Source: Progne subis subis (Eukaryota > Chordata > Aves > Passeriformes > Hirundinidae). From it: a stretch of DNA of 64,000 bases. The notes beneath the pieces are model-generated. The model made no database searches. It was not told the DNA's origin and saw only the letters and a list, made by a program, of their open reading frames with translations. Shown here piece after piece: positions 1 through 11,400 of this stretch. The stretch is from NCBI GenBank assembly GCA_022316685.1, contig JAKJHU010000030.1, forward strand, positions 15,456,018-15,520,017, given 5' to 3'. The position numbers and the translations under genes are program-made. The first letter of the stretch is position 1. Each line of letters starts with the position of its first letter.

Positions 1-440
1 GGTCCTTCTTGATTAAAGCTCTACTGCTTGATGTGTCAAATGCCACCAGGTTGGTTATGCCTAGATTACTGAGAGTGCATTTGGTTTCATCATCCTGGCC
101 TTTGGTGAGGATATTGAACTTACTCAGCTCTTCTGTTCAGCACTACAGTATACCTGTTGGTACAGGCTACTGATTGGATGGCAAACTGGAGTTTGCTGTG
201 AGCATTACCCTCTCAGCTGGCTGGCCCAGTATTTTCACTCTACCCAACAGACCATTTGATTACATCCACCACTCTCCCCACATCTTCATTTCAGGTCAGT
301 TCATCACAGAAAGCATTCATCAGTTTCATCAAGCATTAATTGCCCTTTGTGAGTTTGTGCTGATTGTGGCTGATTACCTTTTTGTTCTCTGCATGTTTTG
401 AGGTGGATTCCAGAAGTATGTGGTATGTAATCCTTCCAGG
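1..440 (-). mobile_element. Old CR1 LINE fragment, reverse-transcriptase part, antisense (left part)
   Basis: Read on the minus strand, this diverged stretch resembles the CR1 reverse-transcriptase region around the 'HGF..GKSCLTN' block. The + strand phrase near 325-440 (CAAGCATTAATTGCCCTTTG, then TGATTACCTTTTTG, then CTTCCAGGGGCTGGG) follows the order of antisense CR1 consensus as I remember it. No frame is intact. The same element appears to resume at about 1000 after an inserted LTR. Confidence 0.6.
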
Positions 441-466
441 GGCTGGGGGTAGGCTAAGTGGCCTAT

Positions 467-991
467 TGTGACTGAGACACGGAAAGCAGTCACACGGAGA
501 GAGAGGTTTCGCAGGGGAGAGGTTCCTCCGTTCCGACTCAAGGCTGAAAGAGAGCCTCTTTGTTTATTTCTTACTTTTTATACATTTATGGGTCTAGCAG
601 AAGATTGGCTTCTGGGGTTTTTCACCTTTCAGCCAAGTGGCTAGACAACTATCAATTACAATTGTTTTCAAGTTAAAAATATGCAAACAAAAGACAAAGA
701 ATGAAAAACAAAAGATTTGTTTATGTTACATATTTAGAAAAAAAGTAGAACTGCTTCTAATATTCTACAGTAACTAAAAGATCTGACTCCATTTTTATGA
801 AAATTCAAAAAGCTTTAAAAAACTCAGAAAAACCAGGGTAACAGCCTATAGCTGCCTTTCTTATGTCTTTGCTAAAGGCAGGTACAGTGCTAGGCTTTCT
901 CCAGTTTTCAGAGGTCTGCCTCAATGATCGTGTTTTTTTGGGGATGAGAGGCAGGTCTAGTGGCCATCAACTGACTCTTTCCGCACTTTCA
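467..991 (-). mobile_element. Probable solo LTR of an avian endogenous retrovirus, antisense
   Basis: The segment starts TGTGACTGAGACACGG and ends near CGCACTTTCA, fitting TG...CA ends. On the minus strand it has a TATAAAAAG box and an AATAAA signal close together (about 560-590), followed by a U5-like stretch rich in CTCTCC. The text resembles avian ERV LTRs I have met, but the family name is not recoverable here. It interrupts an old CR1 whose two halves lie on either side. No clear target-site duplication was found. No internal gag, pol or env sequence adjoins it, so it is read as solo. Confidence 0.55.
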
Positions 992-999
992 TATTAATC

Positions 1000-1765
1000 A
1001 TGTCTGTCTGCATAGATCTGAATACATCAGCTGTTCTGAATCATTCCTAACTTGTCCCTAAAATGTTTCTTCTCTAATCATCCTGGTACCTCTGGAAATC
1101 TAGGAGTAATCTTTGCCTGTGAAGACAGAGGCAAAAATGTATCCAGTGCTTAAGCCACTTTCATCTGCACAACCACTGGGTTGTCTCCTTCATTAAGTAA
1201 CAGTCTCACATATTCACTGAATTTACGCAACTCTGTCTTGCTGCTATTTACATCCCTCACTTGTTTTCATTTTAAATGTATTTTGTTTTTCTCAATGTTG
1301 TTCCTAAGTACCAAAGTAGTGGTTTTGTACTCTTTTTTTTTTGTTTGCTTTATGCTGTCCTTTTGCATTGCAGTTAAGAACCTCCTTGCTTAGTCAGTGA
1401 ATCTTCTACTGAAGTACCAATCTTCTTGTAAAATAGGATTATTATTATTAGTTCCTCTGTTGGAAGTAAGTTTACTACAAAAATTTATCAGCTAAGATGG
1501 CACCTTTTGTTTCAATGTCCCAGGAGATTCTGCTGAGCCCTGTCCTGTATAATCCAAAGGCCATTTGTATAAAATCCTCAGTCCTATTTCTTATCCTTAC
1601 CTTCCCAGTCCTCTGGATCCTGAATCAGCTTGTGGTCACTGCTCCCAAGCTACTATCTGTGACCACCTTTGCCACTTTTCTACCATGTTTGTGTATAGAG
1701 GTCACACAGGATATTACCTTTGTTTGTCCTCTCTAGCATTTGCCATGTGGCTCTAATGAGGAACA
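1000..1765 (-). mobile_element. Old CR1 LINE fragment, antisense (right part of the element split by the LTR)
   Basis: The + strand words TGAAGACAGAGGCAAAAATG (about 1119-1138), CCTTCATTAAGTAACAGTCT, AAGAACCTCCTTGCTTAGTC and GGATCCTGAATCAGC...GTGGTCACTGC (about 1615-1642) occur in the order seen in antisense CR1/L3-type LINEs between the start of the reverse transcriptase and the endonuclease. It is heavily decayed with many stops. It runs in the same orientation as 1-440 and continues it toward the element's 5' side. Confidence 0.55.
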
Positions 1766-2951
1766 AGTCTGGTAACTGGGTTGTTTTTGGTCATTGTTCG
1801 TATACAGCATTATCCACTTCATCATCCCCTTGAACAGGCGGTGTGAGGCGGGCCCAGGTTCTATGGCTTGTTTCTTTTGCCTTTGCTTTTGACCAGGAAT
1901 ATCCTGTCAGATAATTCTCTGATTTCACACTGGACCTCAGCATAGACAAGGAGGTGCTTTGTAAGAAAGTGCAACTGCCATTCTTCTCCATTTTCTCCTT
2001 GAATAGCCTCCATGACACTCTTCCAGTCATGGATACTATCACCATGTAATCTTTGTGATACCGATGATGCACTTTGACTGTGCATAGACTTCCAGTTCTT
2101 CTTGTTTGCAAGCCAAGCTCTGTGTGTTAGTACCCAGACACCCAATGTTAGCCTGTGCATGCCCCCCCTCCAAGCAGAAATGCCTAACTTTCCCATGTGG
2201 CCTTTTCTTACACAAACTTTATTTTTCCTTTCTTTACCTCTGACCAAAGGCTCCATTGTTCTATGAATTTAGTTTAAAGTCATCCTCACTAGAACCATAA
2301 TCTCTTCACAGAACTATTTTTGTCAGGTGGCTTTAATATCTTCTTAACACTCCATCTGCATTGAATGGGGTATTGTAGTCAAAGAAACAAAAGTCTTGCT
2401 GGTGACAGCAGCTGTGCAGACGGACATCAGTCTGCTGGTTATATCTGCTAGCCAGGCTTCTCCATTGACTACAAAGGTTGAGGAGACCACCACTGGGATT
2501 TCTGCCATCTCATATATGCTCTGAGCTCTCTCTTCCATTTGAGCTGCTCAGGGTTTCGATTGGCTGTGTTACTTCTGTCCCACAGGGGATGGCAGCTTGA
2601 GGTAGAATATGGAGGGCTGGGTAAGTGTTGGCAATTTGCAGCATCAGTGATCCTGGTTCTGAGCAAGCAGCAGACTGACATGGACAGTAGGGGTGGATTC
2701 TTCTGCTTCACATGGGAAGCATCGTAAGCCACTAACACCAGTGCTTTCTTTAGTATTGAAACTAGTCCAAGAATTTGAGATAGCCCCTCAGAATTTTATC
2801 CATAACTGTTTCTGAAACTGTTAGCTAGGCACAGCTGGAAGAGGAAGCAGAGCTGTATTCCTGTTACATGAAGTTGTTGGATTCCAGCTTCCAAATGGTG
2901 CAAGTTTTTATCTGCTTCTTGGTCCTTCAGTCATACCTTTCTGCCTGGAAC
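1766..2951. other. Unassigned sequence between two CR1 copies
   Basis: Several open frames of 60-130 codons on both strands overlap one another and show no recognised domain. Parts may be decayed 5' CR1 or another old retroelement, because the base composition is richer in GC than the intron around it. I cannot assign it. Confidence 0.4.
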
Positions 2952-4240
2952 CATAGAATAGAATCATAGAATTATTAAGGTGGGAAAATACCCTTAAGAG
3001 CTTGGAGTCCAGTCATAAACCTCACACTGCTAACTCCACCACTAACTCATGTGTTCCATATCTATGCATCTTTTAAATACCTCCAGGAACAGTGACTCAA
3101 CCACTTCCCTAGGCAGCCTGTTCCAATGCTTGATAATGTTTTTGGTGAAGAATTTTTTCGTAATATCCAATCTAAATCTTCCCTGGAGCAACTTCGGGCT
3201 GTTTTGTCTTCTCCTGTCACTTGTTACTTGGAAGAAGAGACCAACTCCCATCTGGCTACAACCTCCTTTCAGAGAGGTGTAGAGAGCAATAAGATCCCCC
3301 CTGAGCCTCCTCTCCAGGCTAATCACCCCCAGTTCCACCAGCAGCTTTGTTGCCTTTCTTTGGACATGCACCAGCACCTCAGTGTCAATATTCATTTGCA
3401 AATGGACTGAAGGTGCCCTTGATCCCCTCACCAGATCATAGATAAAGATATTAAATGGGACTGGCCTCAATACCAAGCTCTGGAGAACGCCACTTGTGGG
3501 CTGCTGCCAGCTGGATTTAACTCCATTCACCACGAACCCATGTTGTCTGGGCCTGATGCCTTGGTTGTCCTGTATGTGCCATGTGTTGGCACTCAAAGTG
3601 ATCAGCTCTGTAACCTTCACTGGCACTGAAGTAGGCTGACAAGCCTGTAGCTCCCCAGATCCTCCTTCCTGCCTGTCTTGTAGGTGGGTGTTACATTGAC
3701 TGCCTTCCAGTCAACTGAGACCTCCCCATTGAGCCAGGACTGCTGATAAACAGTGGAGAGAGGCTTGGTCAGCTCCTCCACCAGCTCCCCCCCACTGCTC
3801 TTGGATGGATCCCATCTAGCAATATGGACTTGTGTGTCTGAGTGCTGTAGCAGATCACTGACCAGTTGCCCTTGGATTATGGGGGCTTCATTGTGCTCGC
3901 TGTCCCTGTCTTCTAGCTCAGGGAGCTGGGTCCCCTGAGAAAAAGCAGTCTTGACTATTGAAGACTGAAGCAAAAAAGTTATTTCTCCCTTTTCTTCATC
4001 CTTTGTCACCATGTCACATGATGCCCATGCCCAGGATAGCCTCCAACTGTGACATCACCCAGAAGTCCCTCTCTGTTCACAACAGCAGGGGTCTAGCAGG
4101 TGCCTTTCCTTGCAGTCTCCTTCACCAGTTTTGTCAGGAAGTTCTCTTCCACACACTCTGAGAACCTCCTGGACTGTTACTTCTTTTCTGTGTAGTATTT
4201 CTAGCAGACATCTGTAATTTGTACTACAATGGAGCTTAAG
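2952..4240 (-). mobile_element. CR1 LINE, antisense, with endonuclease and reverse-transcriptase remnants
   Basis: The 3' end lies at about 2952 with the octamer-like CATAGAATAGAATCATAGAA. Minus-strand frames carry typical CR1 pol text. From 4012 down to 3617 there is VTKDEEK, QGTQLPELEDRD and EAPIIQG, then [15 protein letters not shown] and [14 protein letters not shown], the start of the RT. From 3626 down to 3042 there is [17 protein letters not shown] joined directly to [16 protein letters not shown], then NIFIYDL joined to [12 protein letters not shown], then [13 protein letters not shown] and [12 protein letters not shown]. The YLDFSKAFDTV-like and FADD-like catalytic blocks are missing at the two joins. 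Around 4100-4230, ITDVCWKYYTEK corresponds to the endonuclease DFN-P-D-VCWK block. The copy is dead: frames are broken and RT catalytic blocks are lost. Confidence 0.92.
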
Positions 4241-4670
4241 TTTATATCTTGGAGAAATTTTTTCAAAGACCCTACTGCTCTGCTGAGCAGCACCCCTGAA
4301 GTGAAGCCCACTGGCTTCTCTTGGCTGTTCCTCACTGAGTAGAGCAGTGATTTGACCTGAGCATTGGCTCCATGACTGCCTACACTGGGAGGAGCACTGG
4401 ACAGCTGAGCAGTCCAAGCTTTGAATGGCAAAATGTACCCTCACCACTTCCAAGGAGGCTGAGTTGTCAGGGTACCAGGAAGGCTGCAGTGGTGACCGCT
4501 GGTGACGTGTGCTGTGTTCACCACTGTTTGGGAGCAGCTTCTCTTGGTGACACCTCTGGGATTTCTTTTGCGCTCCCTGCAATCCATCTGGCATATTAAG
4601 TACATTGTTTCTGGTTTTGTGCCTTGATGGTAGGGCTCCTTGTTGGTAGGGTTCCCTAAGGAACACCATC
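4241..4670 (-). mobile_element. Possible 5' extension of the same CR1
   Basis: This GC-richer stretch continues beyond the endonuclease block in the expected direction and has a minus-strand open frame reaching 4669. I could not match it to the endonuclease N-terminus, so it may be a divergent CR1 5' part or unrelated sequence. Confidence 0.35.
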
Positions 4671-5280
4671 TCCTCTAGATGAATAGGAAGCTGATGGAGG
4701 TTGACTCTGCCTCTAGTGAGACTCCCACCTGGCAGGGAGCTGCTGGCTGCTGGTTAGTGAATTCCTGCCCAGTTTGTTTGCCTTGGGATCACATCACACT
4801 GTGCTTCCTCTTACTCTGCTGTTCAAAACATGGGTTGGAAGATGGATGTGAGTTAGCTGTGCTGCTTCAAGTCAGGAACTAGCAGTCCTAGTTTCAGGGT
4901 AGGCAAGTTAGGGTTCTTTATACAGGATTTAGTGTATGTGCTTTTCACAACAGCCATTCAGTAAAGTAAACACATGTTGTTATTTTGTTCTGTAAAGTAT
5001 TTTTAGTAAAACCTCAGTGCCTCTTTTATTGAATGACTAATGCATTTTGGTACATCTGAATTACATCTGTACTGAGTCATTTAATTTTGTAATGACATAT
5101 TTAAATGTTTAAATCTCTGCAAAAATTAAATATTGTAAAAGACTAACATTTTGTGCTAGGAGTTTGTGCCTGTATCACCACAAGCCTCTGCTAAGGGGAA
5201 GAACTCCTGTGAACTGAAAACTAACAGGATGCTGTGTTGCATTTTGGGAAAGTATACATGAGCTAGCATGTCTTTGCACA
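4671..5280. other. Intron, nothing assigned
   Basis: GC content falls from about 4900 onward into ordinary AT-rich intron. No repeat, exon or RNA gene was recognised. Confidence 0.5.
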
Positions 5281-5282
5281 GC

Positions 5283-5380
5283 CAAAATTTTGTTGGTTTT
5301 TGGTGATTTTTTGGTTGTTGTTGTTGTTTTGGTTTGGTTTTGCTTGTTTTGTTGGTTTTTTTGTTTTTGTTTTTTTTTTC
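5283..5380 (+). repeat. T/G-rich low-complexity tract
   Basis: A run of GTT, GGTTTT and T stretches with almost no A or C. A second similar tract lies at 5628-5708. The short open frame across it is low-complexity translation. Confidence 0.85.
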
Positions 5381-5627
5381 AGATCAGTTCTTCATCTGCT
5401 TCCTGTGTAATGTTGCATTTAACATTTCACAGTACTGTTGTTACAGTCTTAGTTTTTCCTAAGTCTGTTCACCCAGCATTTCTAAAATTTTCCCTCATCT
5501 CAGACTTCATTTACTTCACATTTTGAAACTTTTTGGCTTTGTTTATGAGGGAGGTTTTGCCAGTAACAGAATTAAAATAGTTATATCTGTGGTCTCTGCA
5601 GCCTTGCTTTTCTTGTTAGTGTTTATG

Positions 5628-5708
5628 ATTTTTTTGGTTTTGTTTTTGGGTTTTGGTTTTGTTTGTTTGTTTGTTTAGGGTTTTCCTTTATTTTGGTTTT
5701 TTTTTCAA
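5628..5708 (+). repeat. T/G-rich low-complexity tract with GTTT units
   Basis: Repeated GGTTTT and GTTT words, including three consecutive GTTT units near 5670, end in a run of nine T. It is close in style to the tract 300 bases upstream. Confidence 0.8.
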
Positions 5709-6049
5709 GTCTCATAGCGGACATGTAAGTTGAAATAAAAAGGATCTGCAAGTTTTATACTGGGATAACTGTAAAATAAATGTACACATGCGTTGCTCAT
5801 GTAGACCAGTCGACCAGCCTTCCTTGAATTACTTTGTCATGGGCACTACTTCTTGAAGTACATTTTTTCCTAGTGTGATGTCTTTCTCATATCAGCTCAC
5901 AATGCCCTTACATTCCTTGAACAAATGCCTGTTTTGCCAGGCTCTCCTTATTTTGAAACACCTTGCAAGCTTTCACTTGTGCATCATTATGCTGGATTTG
6001 TAATCTGTGTTTATCCCGATGTGTGGTTGATACCGTGTCTTTGCTTTTG

Positions 6050-6145
6050 TGCCAGGTCCATCATTTATTCTGTGAGCTCTTTAGGGCAGAGAGCTGCTCA
6101 TCACCTCATGTGCTTGCTGCAGCACATACTGTATTTTTAGACTCC
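6050..6145 (+). repeat. Old sauropsid SINE/LINE 3' tail fragment
   Basis: The phrase TGTGAGCTCTTTAGGGCAGAG (about 6071) followed by a CTGCAGCACATACTG-like stretch matches the widespread amniote repeat tail 'gtaagctctttggggcaggga...acagcgcctagcac'. It is short and diverged. Other copies of the same tail appear at 42300-42430 (+), 50485-50530 (-) and 57425-57520 (-). Confidence 0.5.
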
Positions 6146-6529
6146 AAGGAGTGATCATCAATCATTATGAAATATCAATATCCTTTTATTCTGCTATCTA
6201 TGAATACTGCTTGAGGCTTCTCATTGCCATCTTCAAGCAAGGAATCAAAGTTAAGAGCCACAGAAAAAGTTGGTTTTGTACTTGCACAACAGGATTGTAT
6301 GGTGAGAAAGGTTTGAAAAAGAACACCCACCACCACCAAACAAATAAACCACCTGGTTTTCACCACTGAGCAAGAGAGCCTGGGACTGTATAAGAAAAGA
6401 ATGGGAGATATTTGTAGTGGTAATTCTGAAATGAAAATAACTTTCTGCTCTGTAAATATTTGTATATAAAATACAGAGAGCAGGATTTTCAAAAGTGCTT
6501 ACATGATGTAAGAAACAAAATGAGAAACC

Positions 6530-6600
6530 GAATTCACAGCTGAATGGTTAGGCAATAACGTGGGATGTGGGAGAGTCAGGTTCAAATACTTGCTGCAATT
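6530..6600 (+). repeat. tRNA-derived SINE module with A- and B-box, plus orientation
   Basis: CAGCTGAATGGTTAGG at about 6537-6552 resembles a Pol III A box. GGTTCAAATAC at 6579-6589 resembles a B box, separated by GTGGGATGTGGGAGAGTCA. This is the layout of the tRNA-related head of an old sauropsid SINE. The bases differ enough from a functional tRNA that a tRNA gene is not proposed. Confidence 0.65.
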
Positions 6601-6699
6601 ATCTTTTAATTAGTTATACAAAGTGGAACAACTTCAAACAGGAGAGATCGGAGATGTCTTACCCCTGAATACCCAATAGCCTTTGGGCTAGGACAGCTA

Positions 6700-6775
6700 A
6701 TATGGGATGAGCAGGGATTCGAAAACGGGTCACTCACCTAACTGATGACTGTTTTAACCACTGAGATATTAAATC
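6700..6775 (-). repeat. tRNA-derived SINE module, minus orientation
   Basis: On the minus strand, ATATCTCAGTGGTTAA (6754-6769) is A-box-like and GTTTTCGAATCCC (6714-6726) is B-box-like. It faces the plus-strand module at 6530-6600, so the pair is inverted with about 110 bases between. Confidence 0.65.
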
Positions 6776-6794
6776 TGATAGTATATGGATTTCT

Positions 6795-6925
6795 CTCATC
6801 ATTGTTTATGGGGAAGGATTTGCCTGGCTTAAGCAACTGACTAAAGGAAAGGGTTTGTGGAGGAGGCACACATTGCCATTAGAGGAGTAGAACTCCTGTC
6901 TCTTAGACAGTCTGCTTTGATAGCT
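6795..6925 (-). repeat. MIR/CORE-like SINE fragment, antisense
   Basis: On the minus strand, GACAGGAGTTCTACTCCT (about 6890-6910) is followed by a diverged 'agtcagttgcttaa' stretch. This fits the B-box region and core ('gggcaagtcacttaa') of the old amniote MIR family. Only partial similarity remains. Confidence 0.45.
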
Positions 6926-6999
6926 GACTTTTGTGATTCCTGTTTTTTGACACTGACTTTCTCCATCTATTTTATACAATCTCTGAATGTCTAATTTAG

Positions 7000-7949
7000 G
7001 GAGGGAATTTCTTTGGATAGCCAGATCTCTAAAGCTTTGGTACTACAATTTGCATCTTTGCTACAACATAGTCTTTTTGTGCATTTAATTGTCTGTGACA
7101 AACTAGGGAGTTACAATTGTGTGACAGACCAAAAAGAAGGATGCAAAGGAGTTTAAGCAAGGCGGACATATTAAATAGCAGACATAAAGACTTTGCATAT
7201 TGTTAAAATGTATTTACTGCTAAAGGAGGAAACCATGCTAATATACCAATTACATCATCTTGAGACTGATAATTATCTCTACAGGATTTCATGAGTCTGC
7301 ATCCATTTGATTTGTCCTAATTCAGAGCCTTGTAATCCTCATCTGCAATCTCTTGCTCAGATGGAGCATGGAAATTGACACAAGCGTTCCTAATATGCAA
7401 ATAGAGATCTGCAGTTCCACTTCAAAGTGGCAGCTTCTGAAGTGGGAGTTTTAATTATTCCATTTTGAGTTAGTGACTGTGCAAAAGAGGTTTTTTTTTT
7501 TCCTTCTGCCAGTGAGTTGAGGGGTTTTTTGGGGTTTGTTTTTTTTTTAGATTTGTTACCTAGCTTTGCAGTAGACATGTCTTATTCTGTCATGCAAACA
7601 ATGAAATGGTTGACCAGTTAATGATCCATTTGTTTACTTGTTGCAATCCATAACTTCCTCGGGGAGCTGTTTTTCCTGTTCTTCTTGGGTTCTTTTGCAT
7701 ATAGTATTTTATATAACAAGATGAGATTCCTCCATTGCTTGTCACAGGAATTCTGTCATGAACTTGTCAAACAAGGTCATGTATCAACTGCCCTATATTT
7801 TTCAGAGGTGAGCTGTGTCTCCTGTCAAAACTAAAATCCCTTGAACAAAGGAATAGGCTGCTGAGGTTGGGGAAGAAGAGAAATTCATGAAGCAAGAAAT
7901 GTTAAAATGACTGTATATGGCAAGACAAAAACTAAGGGGAATGGGATTG
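7000..7949. other. Intron with small poly-T/G stretches, otherwise nothing assigned
   Basis: T and G runs near 7490-7550 are the only notable low-complexity sequence. No exon or repeat family was recognised. Confidence 0.5.
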
Positions 7950-8471
7950 TCCCCCTACACCGGTGAGGCCACACCTCAAGCACTTTGTCCAGTTCTAGGT
8001 CCCGGAATTCAGAAAGGACATTGAGGTGCTGGAGCAAGTCCAGAGAAGGTCAGGGGAGCTGGTGAATGGTCTAGAGAGTCAGTCATATGAGGAGTGGCTG
8101 AGGGAGCTGGCAGTGTTTAGCTTGGAGAAGAGGAGGCTCAGAGAGGACCTTGCCACACTATAACTCTCTGAAAGGAGTCTGTAGCCAGGTGGGGGTTGGC
8201 TTCTCCTAAGCCAACGACAGGACAAGAGGACATGGCCTCAAACTGTACCAGGGGAGGTCCAGATTGAATATTAGGAATAATTTCTTCACTGAAGGGTGGT
8301 TAAGGCCTGGAACAGGCTGCCCGGGGAGACGATGGAGTCACCATCCTTGGAAGTGTTCAAGAAAACTGGATGTGGCACTTAGTGCCATGATGTAGTTGAT
8401 ATGGTGGTGATTGTCCGGAATTGGACTTGATGATCTTGGAGGTCTTTTCCAACCTTAATGATTCTATGATG
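7950..8471 (+). mobile_element. 5'-truncated CR1 LINE, sense
   Basis: The element keeps the C-terminal RT codons and the 3' UTR. Recognisable + strand words are GTGAGGCCACACCTCAAG, GTGCTGGAGCAAGTCCAGAG, TGGAGAAGAGGAGGCTCAGA, AACAGGCTGCCCGGGG and the closing TTCCAACCTTAATGATTCTA. The 3' octamer repeat ends at about 8471. Frames are broken. 5' truncation is usual for CR1 and follows from target-primed reverse transcription. Confidence 0.93.
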
Positions 8472-11400
8472 GGAATTGATAATAGTTAAACTACAGAAAC
8501 TGACCAAAACATAAAGTTATTGGCTGAGATGTAGCTGAAATTTCATCTGATCATGAATAACTACTGGGTAAAATCAGATCAAGTATTTTGCTGTGACATG
8601 TACTCATAAGGAGGATTCCTGTTGAAGTGGAGATGCAATTATAAGATTGATTACTTTCACTGAGTTATACTGTTCCACTTCGGACAGTGTATTTTCATTT
8701 TATAATGTGGAGAATTTTAGGAGGTCACTGACAGTGAGGAAACTGTGCAGCAGAAGTACTCAGGGCAAAATAATCCTAGGTACCAGAGGGTGCACTTGGG
8801 AGAGAAAGCACTAGAGGACCCCATGAAGAGGTCAGTGTAGACTGCTGTTCTTATGAGACTGCTGACCCCTGTGTGCAGGGGAGGCAACCTGCATCTTCAT
8901 TTGCTCCCCAAATTCTTTGCCAGTGACTCAGCAGGTGTTCGTTAGGAATATAATATATAAAAGGAATAATAGAGGCATCCCATAATTAGGGCTAGTAATA
9001 AGACAAGAATCAGTTTAGCATGTGATATACAGTGATTCAGAGAAACAAAGGAAAAGCAAGTTTGATAGGGTTATAAGAAGGAGAGTGTAGTACGAAAAAT
9101 TGTGATGAATGGTGATGAGATGAACTTCAAAAGAAGCTAAAAAGGGAAAGCATATATGAGAAAGAGGAAGAATGAGTTCAAAACCTAAATATAAGAAGGT
9201 TGTAAATTCAGGAAGAGGTAGGGAGAAGTTCAAATGGCAGGAGGGGTGTTACCAAGAGAGCTGACTGGCATAAGGCTTGTGCTACCAGCCTGAAAGAACT
9301 TGGAGGACAAATGTGATAGTGTTGCAGAAACTGAGGAATAAGAAAAAAATCTATTTAGTGAGTGTGAGTTTAAAAATAACGGAAAGAAAATAGCTGCAGG
9401 CACAGAGGGATAAGTTTAGAAGAAAATTACTTTCTAATTACTTTTATATCTTATGGTAAGTGACAGTTTTTAATCATGGACGGCATAAAATTTCTGTGAT
9501 TATCAGACAGCATAATGAGAATGTTTTTGATAGTCAGAAAAGTACTGATATTTTTTCGGTATTATGTCCAAATTCATAGTGGTGTGGCTTCCCGTGTCAG
9601 TAAGTTCTTGGAGAAACAAATAAAATTTCTACTCTTAACAACTTTTCTTGTCAGCCAAATTAATATTAAGAAAAGTGTATTTAAATTTTGAATTTATTTT
9701 CCTTTTACAATAGCACTTTAACAGTGTATCTGAAGAGTACTCCACTTAGGAATTGTTCTGGTTTGTGCTCCTGTTTTTCCTATTGCCCTGCAGACTCTCA
9801 GGAAGAACTGTTTTCTTCGCCTTAGAACTGCAGGTGAAGACTCCCTTTTTTTTCCTGTTTCTTTTCACCCTGCTGTCAGATTTTGAATACATGAGTAAAT
9901 TGCTACTGCAGTCACACAGTCTCATTTACAGAAATTCTTATTTAAAATATGAACTATTTAAAAATGAAAGTTGGATTTTAATTATTTCCAACAAGAAAGT
10001 CAAGGGCTTGTGTGTAATGGGGGAGGCTATACATGCTGGACAGCTGGAATATGATTTAATTTCTAGTAATAATTTTAAACCTGGATTGATAACTTGCTTT
10101 TAGCTTTTTAAAAATGCATTGTATATGAATTGCAAGAGAATTGCAAAACAAATATCCCTGAATTTTTGAAAACTGCGTGTATGCTTCCTGTTTTAGAGTC
10201 AGCTACCAGATTTCATCCAGTCCACTTTACAGATAGGTTTTGCTATTGCTATTTTTGTGCTTAATTGCAGTTGCTTACACTGTTGACAGTTTTTCAGGTT
10301 TCCTTTATTGTGGAGAGTATGAAGCAAGGTGGCTTTTAACTAAGATGCAGATATTAATGTAACGATCTATAACAAAAAAGCTGTTCAGGTTTTGTCAAAG
10401 TTCTGAGGACCTAGTTTTGCAAGGCTTCAGTACAAAAGGGATGCCCTGGAAATCAGGAAGTTGGGCTCAGTCATGCAGGACACACAGCTGGCACAGAAAC
10501 AATCAGAGAGTTTGTAAAGCATTTGTTGGCTCATAATAAAGGAAAGTGGTGTAAAACAAGGATTTTGAAGAAGGATTTAAAGATATATTCCCAAATGTAT
10601 ATTAGGAGCTTTCCCACAGCAGGAGGACAAGGAGGGAGAGAAGTGTAAATGTGTTTGTTTTGAAAATCAAACAGGTAGAGTGACAAAGACTGGCATCATC
10701 AGCTATCTGATGGCATAAACCAGCCTCTTGATACTGTGGTAGATAACAGGGAAGGTGTGGATGGACTCCAAGGATTTCGGAAGGTCAGTGGGGAGGATGC
10801 GTAGGGTGGGGATGTAAACAAGATTAATCCAGGCTGTCACACAGCACACCTGCTCTTTGCAAAAACTGGTAACTATAGAGGAACAGCAACATTATCTAGC
10901 GTCTTGAAGCAAAGGCTAAGTTGAAATGCTCATTTTTTGATCCAGTTCTTTTTCTGAAGCCAAATTAAAAAAATGGAACCTATAAGCAAAGAGGAGGAAA
11001 AGAATTGCAATTGAAAACATCCTTCTCTGCCTGCCTGCAGGGAACCTGTAAAATTTGGGGAACAGGGATAGTCCTGTGACACCTATGTAGCAAAAAGGGT
11101 ATGTTACCATTTCAGAATGTGCAGTGCAAGGAGAAATAATCACTCGAGCATGTACTAGGAGAGCATGTAATGTTTGGCAGGACAAGGGAAGAGGTGCAAG
11201 CTGTCAGTCAGAACTGGTAAATCAAGAAGGATAAGACTGGAAGTAAGGCCTGGGATTTAGTGGCTAATAACTCCATTGAGGGCTGTCCCAACAGGAAGCT
11301 GGATAAGTAAACATCACTAATATGCATGGAAGAATGTGATATGTAGAAAGGCTCAAAGGAGAGCCTTGTCTCTATGGCATTTGCAATAAAGTGCAAAATA

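Noticed and set aside
1861..2256. 131-codon open frame on the minus strand between two CR1 copies
   Set aside because: No protein family recognised, and a second minus-strand frame overlaps it. Likely part of a decayed repeat.
4055..4669. 204-codon open frame on the minus strand
   Set aside because: It overlaps the endonuclease end of the antisense CR1 and shifts out of the CR1 frame. It is a by-product of a GC-richer retroelement region, not a host gene.
6530..6775. tRNA genes suggested by A- and B-box motifs
   Set aside because: Stem pairing and anticodon-loop layout of a tRNA are not present. The modules fit old tRNA-derived SINEs instead.
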